From CAYFHQ01 sp964342805 (lineage in GTDB: Bacteria > Bacillota > Clostridia > Peptostreptococcales > Acidaminobacteraceae), in the NCBI GenBank assembly GCA_964342805.1, contig CAYFHQ010000043.1:1-28452 (forward strand): a DNA stretch of 28,452 bases, written 5' to 3'. Each line of letters opens with the position of its first letter. Positions within the stretch are counted from its first letter, which is position 1. The notes below the pieces were generated by a model. The model ran no database searches and had not been told where the DNA came from. It saw only the letters and a list, made by a program, of their open reading frames with translations. Positions 1 through 6,485 of this stretch are shown here, one piece after another. The translations under genes and the position numbers were made by a program.

Positions 1-8
1 CAATACTT

Positions 9-85
9 GCGCCGTTAGCTCAGCTGGATAGAGTGTCTGACTACGAATCAGAAGGCCAGGGGTTCGAATCCCTTACGGCGCACCA
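9..85 (+). tRNA. tRNA-Arg (anticodon ACG), CCA encoded
   Basis: The cloverleaf can be drawn directly. The acceptor stem GCGCCGT (9-15) pairs with ACGGCGC (75-81), followed by discriminator A82 and an encoded CCA (83-85). The anticodon stem TCTGA (36-40)/TCAGA (48-52) encloses the loop CTACGAA with anticodon ACG at 43-45, which reads arginine CGN codons after A34-to-inosine editing. The T arm contains GGTTCGAATCC. A terminator follows at 90, so this is the last or only tRNA of its transcript; anything upstream lies outside the window. Confidence 0.97.
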
Positions 86-89
86 GAAG

Positions 90-125
90 AAATCCCGTAC
101 ACGAAAGTGTATGGGATTTTTGTTT
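90..125 (+). terminator. Rho-independent terminator of the tRNA transcript
   Basis: A 13-bp stem (90-102 with 107-119, one G-T wobble) closes a GAAA tetraloop and runs into a T-rich tail (TTTTTGTTTTTT). It lies 5 bases after the tRNA CCA end. Confidence 0.92.
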
Positions 126-187
126 TTTGCGAAAGATGTAAGGTGGGAGCGGCACAAAATCGGAAATCGAAAAAAAATTACATTTTT

Positions 188-216
188 TTGTGTTAGTGAG
201 AAGCTTGTGATATTCT
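188..216 (+). promoter_or_regulatory. Candidate promoter of the ATPase-TOPRIM cassette
   Basis: A TTGTGT -35 (188-193) and a TATTCT -10 (211-216) are separated by 17 bp in an AT-rich stretch. They lie about 30 bp upstream of the first cassette gene and after the tRNA terminator, so the cassette should have its own promoter. Confidence 0.45.
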
Positions 217-248
217 GTTCTAAATAGAAACTTACTAGGGAGGGTCAA

Positions 249-1613
249 ATGGAATATATGCGCTTGAGTAATGTTGAATACGAGAATATTAAGGGAACCA
301 ACCATGCAGAGCTCAATTTGAACACGAGTTTTGTGTCCCTAGATCGCGCTAACATTATTGGCATTTATGGTGCCAATGGTTCTGGGAAAACATCTTATGT
401 TAATGTTATGAGTTTCTTGCAGCAGCTTTTGCGGGGAGATGGGATAGCAGAAAATGCGGATGATCTGATATCTAGTAATGAAAGCTATGGGAGGATTCAG
501 TTTGAGTGGGTTGCAGTTGTAAATGAAGAAGAATACTTGTTGAAGTACTCCATAAAAGTAGTACGTGAAGCAGGACAAAATGGTAATGTCGACTCATTAG
601 CGATCGCTGAGGAACACTTGCAGTATAAGGAGCATGTGAAGGGAAAGCGATTCAAGACTCTAGTTCTTTATAATCAGGATCAACTGGTTGTTGGACGACT
701 TCAAGTAAATCGCGATCTTTCAAATAAGCGACTTACTCTTGATTCTGGAAAATTTGACGCTCTAATTGTTTCTAGAATGATAAATGAGAAAAAGGTGTCA
801 TTCATTTTCCACAACGAAATTTTTGCGTTGTGTGAACAAAATATGAGTTTAGAGTTGTTTGGGATTTACAAACTGTTGGCCAAAAAATTTATGACAGATT
901 TTATGGTGTTAGACAGCACTCAAAGTGGTTATGTGTTAGCGAACTTACTCATGCCTTTTACCTTCCAATTTAGTAATAAAAGAGGAAGTATTCCCTATGA
1001 TCTATCAAGACCAACAGTTTTGTCTAACGAGGCGTATCAAACAATTACTGAAGTTATAGAGCAGATAAACATTGTTTTAGATAAGATCATCCCACATATG
1101 CAGATTGAAGTGCGCAAAATTAATGATGAGACATTGGACGATGGCAGATTAGGCGTACGTTTTGAATTACTTTCAGACAGGGGAGAGGTAAAGCTACCAC
1201 TTCGTAATGAGTCTGCTGGTGTCTTAAAAATCATTGGGATGCTATCAGCCCTTATTGCAGTTTATAGCAATCCCAATGCATGTATAGTGATTGATGAATT
1301 TGATTCAGGTGTATTCGAATATCTTTTAGGAGAGCTTCTGGAAGTAATAGAATCTAGTGGACGAGGACAATTGATTTTTACTTCCCATAACCTTCGTGTA
1401 CTTGAAGTACTTGATAAACGCTCCCTACGGTTTACCACGACTAATTCAAATGAACGTTTCACAAAACTAAAGGGCGTTACAAAGTTTAGTAATGCAAGAG
1501 ATATTTATTTGCGATCAGTACAATTAAATGATTCAGATGTAGAGTTATATGAGGATATGAGTTCCTATACCATCAAAAAAGCTTTTAGAAAAGCGGGGCG
1601 CTATCATGGCTAA
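249..1613 (+). CDS. AAA/ABC-type ATPase of a putative two-gene defence system
   Basis: A 454-residue AAA_15/OLD-like ATPase. The N-terminus has the SMC/RecF-type start with Walker A GANGSGKT at residues 41-48. A long, poorly conserved middle follows. The C-terminal half carries an ABC-signature-like RNESAG (about 319-324), Walker B CIVIDEFD (about 344-351) and a switch histidine in TSHN. The family hydrolyses ATP and usually works with a nuclease or TOPRIM partner. The ATG at 249 follows AGGGAGGG, a good ribosome site. The next gene overlaps its end by 8 bp, implying coupled translation. Both genes are visibly AT-richer than the downstream operons, which suggests acquisition by transfer next to the tRNA. 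Its role in anti-phage defence is inferred from the pair; another OLD-type function is possible. Confidence 0.8.
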   Translation: MEYMRLSNVEYENIKGTNHAELNLNTSFVSLDRANIIGIYGANGSGKTSYVNVMSFLQQLLRGDGIAENADDLISSNESYGRIQFEWVAVVNEEEYLLKYSIKVVREAGQNGNVDSLAIAEEHLQYKEHVKGKRFKTLVLYNQDQLVVGRLQVNRDLSNKRLTLDSGKFDALIVSRMINEKKVSFIFHNEIFALCEQNMSLELFGIYKLLAKKFMTDFMVLDSTQSGYVLANLLMPFTFQFSNKRGSIPYDLSRPTVLSNEAYQTITEVIEQINIVLDKIIPHMQIEVRKINDETLDDGRLGVRFELLSDRGEVKLPLRNESAGVLKIIGMLSALIAVYSNPNACIVIDEFDSGVFEYLLGELLEVIESSGRGQLIFTSHNLRVLEVLDKRSLRFTTTNSNERFTKLKGVTKFSNARDIYLRSVQLNDSDVELYEDMSSYTIKKAFRKAGRYHG

Positions 1614-2325
1614 AAGAGTAGTAGTGGTCATAGTTGAAGGTGATTCAGATGAAACGATAGTTATGGAGCTTCTTCAAGAACGTTACCAAGGGCTAGAGAT
1701 CAAATTTGATATCGTTAGAGGGGACATATTCTTTAATACAGGTCTGCGAAACATGAATATTAAGAAAGAGATCTCTGAGAGAATCAAAATCTATGTGAAA
1801 AAGAGAAAGTATAAAGAGTCCGATATACTGAGTATATTGCATATCATGGATACTGATGGTTGCTTTATTCCAAAAGACAGTGTTGTTCTTAGGCCGAATG
1901 CGGTAACTAAAATTGTGTATGACGAAGACGAAATCGCTGCTCAAAGGCCTACAGACCAAGACTTTATTCTTCGGCGTAATGCTTCAAAATCTCGGAATGT
2001 AAATATTATGTGGTCAGCAAATAAAGTGCTATCAGATAAATATAAGTATCAGTTATATTTCTTTTCCAGGAATTTGGAGCATGTCGTGTTTGACGATCCA
2101 AATCCTAATGGTGACGGAAAATGTGATCGGATCGATGATTTTATTGATGATCTTGAAATGGATTTAGCCACGTTTCTTATGGAGTACATGATAGACTGCG
2201 GTGATGTTGACTATGAGGAAGCCTATGTTGAATCGTGGAAGAACATTAAACACAGTAACAACTCTCTAAAGAGAAAAACCAATGTACCCTTAGCTATACG
2301 TTATTTAGATAAACTAGTAGAGTGA
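1606..2325 (+). CDS. TOPRIM-like protein, partner of the upstream ATPase
   Basis: A 239-residue protein. It opens with a hydrophobic strand ending in VEGDSDE (Glu11) and continues to ILHIMDTDG (Asp82, Asp84). The conserved Glu followed about 70 residues later by DxD is the arrangement of the TOPRIM fold, the metal-binding catalytic core of OLD nucleases, GajA, AriB of PARIS and related effectors. The C-terminal part (EDEIAAQRPTDQDF onwards) has no motif I recognise. The start overlaps the ATPase stop by 8 bp (ATGGCTAA), typical of a fixed two-gene cassette. The best system-level guesses are AbiL-like or PARIS-like, where a separate ATPase controls a separate TOPRIM effector. The effector target (tRNA, DNA or other) cannot be read from sequence. 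Confidence 0.7.
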   Translation: MAKRVVVVIVEGDSDETIVMELLQERYQGLEIKFDIVRGDIFFNTGLRNMNIKKEISERIKIYVKKRKYKESDILSILHIMDTDGCFIPKDSVVLRPNAVTKIVYDEDEIAAQRPTDQDFILRRNASKSRNVNIMWSANKVLSDKYKYQLYFFSRNLEHVVFDDPNPNGDGKCDRIDDFIDDLEMDLATFLMEYMIDCGDVDYEEAYVESWKNIKHSNNSLKRKTNVPLAIRYLDKLVE

Positions 2326-2329
2326 TTTT

Positions 2330-2356
2330 ACGCCTTCTTTGTGATGAAGAAGGCGT
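2330..2356 (+). terminator. Hairpin terminator after the ATPase-TOPRIM cassette
   Basis: A perfect 10-bp stem (2330-2339 with 2347-2356) has a 7-base loop. It starts 5 bases after the stop. The following T-tract is weak (ATTGTATATC), so termination may be partial. Confidence 0.65.
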
Positions 2357-2373
2357 ATTGTATATCAATTTAA

Positions 2374-2424
2374 TTGCACCATACAAATAAACCTCTTGAC
2401 AACACATTACTTGTACCATACAAT
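2374..2424 (+). promoter_or_regulatory. marR promoter with two copies of a 13-bp operator
   Basis: A near-consensus promoter is visible: TTGACA (2396-2401), a 17-bp spacer, TACAAT (2419-2424). The element TTGTACCATACAA (2411-2423), a TTGTA/TACAA inverted repeat around CCA, overlaps the -10. A second copy, TTGCACCATACAA, lies at 2374-2386 upstream of the -35. The copies start 37 bp apart. A related copy lies at 3060-3072 in front of the permease. This is what an autorepressing MarR operator would look like; binding is inferred. Confidence 0.75.
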
Positions 2425-2445
2425 CAAGTTGAAAGGAGGGAGCCA

Positions 2446-2964
2446 ATGAGTGAATTAAAGGTGATCTCAAACAATGAAGCAGCCGGTTCATGTGACCACT
2501 GCCAAACCGAAGAAGAACGATACCTGTGTTGTGTCGACGAGGTGGGGGAGACCCTCAAACGGGTGGTCCGTAACTTTCAACTCTTTGAGCGTGACCAGGT
2601 CAAAACCCTAGGCTTTACCATGACCCAGGCCTACTGCTTGATCGAACTCCTGGAGCATGAAGGCATGACCATGCAGGATCTCAGTGACCGAATGAAGCTC
2701 AATACTTCTACCATGACCCGGGTTGTGGACAAGTTGGTCAGGGACGGCTATATTGAACGCAACCGGAGCAGTGAAGACCGCCGTGTGGTATTGGTATCCC
2801 TGACGGAGAGCGGTTTAACTTCTGCCCAAGGGGTTTCCAATCGGATTAAAGACTACTACGGCGAAATTACCCGCCACCTGCACCAGGGCCAGGTAGAAGA
2901 CGTTCTGACCTGTGTGTCCCAACTGATGGATGCCTTTGAAAAGGCCAATCCCAACTGTTGTTAG
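2446..2964 (+). CDS. MarR-family transcriptional regulator, cysteine-rich
   Basis: A 172-residue winged-helix repressor. The MarR core is clear: a recognition-helix region MQDLSDRMKLNTSTMTRVVD followed by the wing (YIERNRSSEDRRVVLVSLTESG). I chose ATG 2446 because AAAGGAGGG (2432-2440) stands just before it; an ATG at 2374 lies inside the operator and promoter and is not credible. Unusually for the family, cysteines cluster at the N-terminus (Cys16, Cys19, Cys28, Cys29) and at the extreme C-terminus (Cys171-Cys172). This suggests thiol-based sensing of a soft metal, metalloid or oxidant. It stands before an ArsP-type permease and a Cys-rich peptide, and shared 13-bp elements suggest it represses both itself and them. 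Confidence 0.88.
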   Translation: MSELKVISNNEAAGSCDHCQTEEERYLCCVDEVGETLKRVVRNFQLFERDQVKTLGFTMTQAYCLIELLEHEGMTMQDLSDRMKLNTSTMTRVVDKLVRDGYIERNRSSEDRRVVLVSLTESGLTSAQGVSNRIKDYYGEITRHLHQGQVEDVLTCVSQLMDAFEKANPNCC

Positions 2965-3011
2965 GGGACTTGCCTTGTTCAAGACTAGGCTCAGGAAGAA
3001 AATAGATATGC

Positions 3012-3046
3012 AATCCCAACAGGCAAGAGACCCAGTTGGGATTTTC
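3012..3046 (+). terminator. Hairpin between marR and the permease gene
   Basis: AATCCCAAC (3012-3020) pairs perfectly with GTTGGGATT (3035-3043), followed by a short T run. It lies 47 bases after the marR stop and before the third operator-like element, so the permease probably has its own regulated promoter. Confidence 0.55.
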
Positions 3047-3059
3047 ATAGGCAGAATAC

Positions 3060-3072
3060 TTGCATGATACAA
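3060..3072 (+). promoter_or_regulatory. Third MarR operator-like element, before the permease
   Basis: TTGCATGATACAA matches the two marR-promoter elements at every position except the two central bases (TG for CC). It lies 83 bp before the permease start, where a promoter would be expected. I cannot place the -10 confidently; TATACG at 3081 is one possibility. Confidence 0.55.
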
Positions 3073-3142
3073 ACAATGCATATACGAATAAAATTCAAAA
3101 GAGAGCATTCTATGTAAGATGATTGCTTACGAGGAGGATAAT

Positions 3143-4105
3143 ATGGAATTTTTAAAAGAAATCATAGCATGGCTATTGTGGGGTGCAGGCCTCTCCATTG
3201 AGGGGGGACTGGGGCACTTTATGTCCTTTGTGGTCCTAGCGTCCTTGGAAATATTCACAATCATGACGGTTTTAATCATGGGCATTGGCCTCTTGAGGTC
3301 CTTTATTGATCCCCAGAGAATCAAACGACAGCTGACCAAGGCAGGCCCTTTTTTTAGCCATGTCCTGGCGTCACTCCTGGGGGCTGTTACCCCATTTTGT
3401 TCTTGCTCTTCGGTACCTGTTTTCATTGGTTTTATTGAGTCGGGCATACCCCTGGGGGCAACCTTCTCCTTTTTGATCACCTCTCCCATTGTCAACGAAG
3501 CAGCCATCGCCTTGCTTTGGGCAGCCTTTGGCTGGCAAGTGGCCTTGCTTTACACAACAACAGGCATAGTCATTGGGATTGTCGGAGGCTGGATCATTGA
3601 AAAGCTGAAGCTAGAGCACTTGGTGGAAGATTACATTCAGTTAAGGGCCCAGGACCTGGAGCAACAAAGCTTCCCCACTTTTGGTAGCCGCCTTCAGTTT
3701 GCCTGGGCAGAGGTAAAAGTAATTGTGTCAAAGGTTTGGATCTATATCTTTGTTGGCATTGGGATCGGTGCCCTCATCTACGGATGGACACCTGACGGCT
3801 TCCTGCTTCAATATGCAGGTGCTGACAACCCCTTGGCAGTCATTATAGGTGTTATTATCGGGGTCCCCGTCTATGCTAGCAATGTCATGATGATCCCCAT
3901 TGTAGAAACCCTCATTGGCAAGGGCATGGGGGTAGGCACAGCCCTGGCCTTTATGATGGCGGCTTCGGCCCTGTCCCTGCCGGAAATGATCATGCTGCGC
4001 AAGGTCTTAAAGGCCAAGTTGGTCCGGATATTTGTCTTGATCACCAGTGTCAGTATTATCCTGGTAGGTTACTTGTTTAATTTTGTTTTAGCCGGTATTG
4101 CATAA
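3143..4105 (+). CDS. ArsP/UPF0718 (DUF318) family permease
   Basis: A 320-residue integral membrane protein of the COG0701/ArsP_1 permease family. About eight hydrophobic segments are visible. The family hallmark TPFCSCSSVPVFIGF, followed by SFLITSPIVNEAA, lies in the first half; a related segment (GVPVYASNVMMIPIVE) occurs in the second half, reflecting the internal duplication of the family. Characterised members (ArsP) export trivalent organoarsenicals using conserved cysteines; many relatives have unknown substrates. The ATG at 3143 follows GAGGAGG (3131-3137); the ATG at 3119 has no ribosome site. The neighbours, a Cys-rich MarR regulator and a Cys-rich peptide, support a metal or metalloid role, but the substrate is unproven. 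Confidence 0.85.
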   Translation: MEFLKEIIAWLLWGAGLSIEGGLGHFMSFVVLASLEIFTIMTVLIMGIGLLRSFIDPQRIKRQLTKAGPFFSHVLASLLGAVTPFCSCSSVPVFIGFIESGIPLGATFSFLITSPIVNEAAIALLWAAFGWQVALLYTTTGIVIGIVGGWIIEKLKLEHLVEDYIQLRAQDLEQQSFPTFGSRLQFAWAEVKVIVSKVWIYIFVGIGIGALIYGWTPDGFLLQYAGADNPLAVIIGVIIGVPVYASNVMMIPIVETLIGKGMGVGTALAFMMAASALSLPEMIMLRKVLKAKLVRIFVLITSVSIILVGYLFNFVLAGIA

Positions 4106-4122
4106 GAAAGAGAGGAAGAGTC

Positions 4123-4332
4123 ATGTTTAAAAATCTAGGAGAAAAGTTTATGAAACACATGGAGTCTAAGGCCGCTTGCGATTGTGGACCAGTGGAAGAA
4201 CACAAGGCGCAGACACAACAGGAAGCTCAGGAAACGTGTTGTGATCCTGCCTGCTGTGAGCCAGATTGTTGTGAACCTCCAGCGAGTAAGGAAGACCAAG
4301 ACCAGGCTTCTTGTTGCGAGGACTGCTGCTAG
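4123..4332 (+). CDS. Small cysteine-rich peptide, putative metal-binding protein
   Basis: A 69-residue, acidic, soluble peptide with 12 cysteines. Two form an ACDCG motif and ten are in CC doublets (TCCD, ACCE, DCCE, SCCE, DCC at the C-terminus). A short basic amphipathic start (MFKNLGEKFMKHMESK) precedes the Cys-rich tail. There is no signal peptide or membrane segment, so it should be cytoplasmic. It begins 17 bp after the permease stop with an AGAGGAAG ribosome site and is followed by a strong terminator, so it is the last gene of the permease operon. I do not recognise a named family. The composition resembles metallothioneins or metallochaperones that could deliver a thiophilic ion to the permease; that role is inference. 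Confidence 0.75.
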   Translation: MFKNLGEKFMKHMESKAACDCGPVEEHKAQTQQEAQETCCDPACCEPDCCEPPASKEDQDQASCCEDCC

Positions 4333-4368
4333 TAGGTTAGGGTCGCTTTAAAAGCCAATAATGCATAG

Positions 4369-4420
4369 AAAAGGGACATGATTTCAACAACCTGAAATCA
4401 TGTCCCTTTTGCTTTTCTTG
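4369..4420 (+). terminator. Strong terminator of the permease operon
   Basis: A perfect 18-bp stem (4369-4386 with 4393-4410) with a 6-base loop ACAACC. The right arm ends in TTTT and runs on into GCTTTTCTTG. Confidence 0.93.
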
Positions 4421-4775
4421 TTTTGACTACATTGTAGGAACCCCATCATGCAAGGATCTTCACGGGTAGGCTCTAACTAGCCAACCTAGGACGGATTTCC
4501 CGCCGCCACCCACCGTGTCAGCCAACCAATTACAGTGGGTAAAACCGTTATGACGGCGACAAGGCGCATCAGATGAAGGAGGGCATTAATAGTTGTTCCA
4601 TGGGACCTCCTCTGTCACCTTCGCTACTTTTCATTCATAAGATACCACATTTTTAGTTATACAGCCGAAAAATCTGACAAATACCTTGTACTCCTTGGGG
4701 GGACTCCGTCAAGGCCGCTCAATGACCTGGGTGGGGAGGGGGGCAGTTATCATAATTTTGTGGCGTCTGCAAGCG
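4421..4775. other. Gene-free stretch, relatively GC-rich, function unknown
   Basis: No plausible coding frame is seen. The stretch contains short inverted repeats, for example GGCT/AGCC around 4471-4482, CGCCG/CGGCG flanking a CCCAC/GTGGG pair at about 4501-4556, and AGGAGG/CCTCCT around 4577-4612. These do not assemble into a riboswitch class I recognise. A G-rich run lies near 4734-4743, just before the promoter of the response regulator. Confidence 0.4.
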
Positions 4776-4805
4776 TTGAAATGTTTCACCCTTGTAATGT
4801 ATAAT
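4776..4805 (+). promoter_or_regulatory. Promoter of the sugar-sensing three-gene operon
   Basis: TTGAAA (4776-4781), an 18-bp spacer and a consensus TATAAT (4800-4805) lie about 50 bp before the response regulator start. Confidence 0.7.
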
Positions 4806-4857
4806 TTCGATTACTTACGGAAATGGTATACTGGAAAAAACGACCATGGGGGCCGAG

Positions 4858-6483
4858 ATGTATAAATTATTGTTGGTAGATGACGAAATAGAAGTACGAA
4901 AAGGGATCATTTCCAAGATCGACTGGACCCAAACCGGCTTTGAGATCGTGGGAGAAGCGGAAAACGGTCTAGAAGCCCTGGAAGTCATGGAAAAACTCAA
5001 TCCTGATGTGGCCATTATCGATATCAAAATGCCATTTATGGACGGCATGCAGCTGGCCGAGCGGATTTCCTCTGACTATCCAGCAACCAAACTCATGATC
5101 CTGTCCGGCTTTGACGAGTTTGACTATGCCCAGCGGGCCATCCGCTACAATGTCATGGAGTATATCCTCAAACCCCTGAGCGCAGACGAACTCATGGAGG
5201 TCCTCCAGCGGCTAAAAACTGTCCTTGACGAGGAAAAAGAGAAAAATGCCAACATGGAGGCCCTCCGCCTCCAGTACATGGACAGCCTACCCCTCCTGAA
5301 AGAACGTTTTCTGAACGTCATGATCATGGAGCACATGGAAGTGGAAGAGATATACGAGCGGGCAGGTCGATTCAACATCCACCTTCCCCAAGGACCCATG
5401 ACCCTTGCCTTGGTGGCCCATAGCCATGACCGGTCGGAAGTCAGGGAACTCCATGAGGCGACCATGAGTCCCTACGAGGAGCGGGAACTCCACGGGTATG
5501 CAGTTTTCGAGACCTGTGAGCGAATTGGGGACCAACATGGGGTGACCACTTTTATGCGGGCGGGGGGAGAAACCGTTATGATCCTGCCCATCGACGAAGA
5601 GGACCTCAAGGCCTCCTACGCCGTTTTGGAGGAAGTCCGTATGGTCATCGAAAAGACCCACCCCTTGACCGTTACGGTTGGCGTGGGCCAGGTGGTCCAT
5701 TCTCCAACCGACCTCAAGGACGCCCTCCAGGGAGCCATGTCCGCCCTGGACCACCGCCTGGTGGAAGGGACCAACCGCCTGCTCTTTATCCATGACTTAC
5801 TGCCCAAGGACTATGGCCAGCTCATTTTCCAAGACGAAATGGAAAGAGACTTACGGACCACCATTCGGACCGCAGGCGAAAAAGAGATTGAAGCCCTCAT
5901 ACAAAAGCACTTTCAAGTGATGCGGGTTCGCGAAATATCCTACCAGGATTGCCGACTCTTCATTAACGAAATGTTGACCTCTCTCTTCCGGATAGCCAGA
6001 GCCCATGACCTCAACCTCCACGAGGTGACCGGCCGGGACAATCTCTTTGCGGAAATGGAAGATATGGATGTCCTGGACAACCTGGAAGCCTGGTTTATTA
6101 CCATATGCCTGCTCTTAAAGGCCCAAATCTTGCAAAGTCGGACCTCTGGCATGCAGGAGATTGTGGCCAGGGCCAAGGGCCACGTCCTGGACCACTTCCA
6201 TGAGTCAGACCTGACCCTGGAAACCATGAGCTCGGTCTTACACATCAGCCCCTCTTACTTTAGCCGGGTCTTTAAAAAGGAGTCGGGAAAGACCTTTATC
6301 CAGTACCTGACCCAGGTACGGATGGACAAGGCCATGGAGTATATCCTCAATACAGACATGAAAAACTTTGAGATCGCTGAAAAAATCGGCTATGCAGAGG
6401 CCAACTATTTCAGCTACTCCTTTAAAAAATACTTTGGACAATCCCCAACAGCCGTCAAAAAGCAAAAGAAAAAGAAGGTGTAA
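4858..6483 (+). CDS. YesN-like response regulator (REC + AraC-type HTH)
   Basis: A 541-residue cytoplasmic regulator. The receiver domain (1-120) has the acidic pair Asp8-Asp9, phosphoacceptor Asp55 (IIDIKMP) and the conserved Lys in LKP near 105. A long linker (about 125-425) is typical of the YesN group. The C-terminal ~100 residues form an AraC double helix-turn-helix (LTLETMSSVLHISPSYFSRVF, then FEIAEKIGYAEANYFSYSFKKYFGQSP). ATG 4858 is preferred over ATG 4846 because the GGGGG at 4848-4852 gives it proper ribosome-site spacing. The stop is 2 bp from the kinase start. It probably activates mglBAC after phosphorylation by that kinase, as YesN does for xylose transport in Clostridium beijerinckii; the target is inferred from position. 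Confidence 0.93.
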   Translation: MYKLLLVDDEIEVRKGIISKIDWTQTGFEIVGEAENGLEALEVMEKLNPDVAIIDIKMPFMDGMQLAERISSDYPATKLMILSGFDEFDYAQRAIRYNVMEYILKPLSADELMEVLQRLKTVLDEEKEKNANMEALRLQYMDSLPLLKERFLNVMIMEHMEVEEIYERAGRFNIHLPQGPMTLALVAHSHDRSEVRELHEATMSPYEERELHGYAVFETCERIGDQHGVTTFMRAGGETVMILPIDEEDLKASYAVLEEVRMVIEKTHPLTVTVGVGQVVHSPTDLKDALQGAMSALDHRLVEGTNRLLFIHDLLPKDYGQLIFQDEMERDLRTTIRTAGEKEIEALIQKHFQVMRVREISYQDCRLFINEMLTSLFRIARAHDLNLHEVTGRDNLFAEMEDMDVLDNLEAWFITICLLLKAQILQSRTSGMQEIVARAKGHVLDHFHESDLTLETMSSVLHISPSYFSRVFKKESGKTFIQYLTQVRMDKAMEYILNTDMKNFEIAEKIGYAEANYFSYSFKKYFGQSPTAVKKQKKKKV

Positions 6484-6485
6484 TC

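Noticed and set aside
61..85. Integration (att) site formed by the tRNA-Arg 3' end
   Set aside because: No repeat of the tRNA 3' end was seen downstream of the ATPase-TOPRIM cassette and no integrase gene is in the window.
33..227. A 64-residue reading frame through the tRNA and its terminator
   Set aside because: It overlaps the tRNA-Arg and the terminator hairpin, has no ribosome site and is a chance frame.
249..2325. Gabija defence system
   Set aside because: Gabija joins ATPase and TOPRIM in one protein (GajA) and pairs it with a UvrD-like helicase; here they are separate and no helicase is present.
4846..4857. ATG 4846 as the start of the YesN-like regulator
   Set aside because: It has no ribosome site, whereas the G-run that includes it serves ATG 4858, which begins the receiver domain in the usual way (MYKLLLVDDE).
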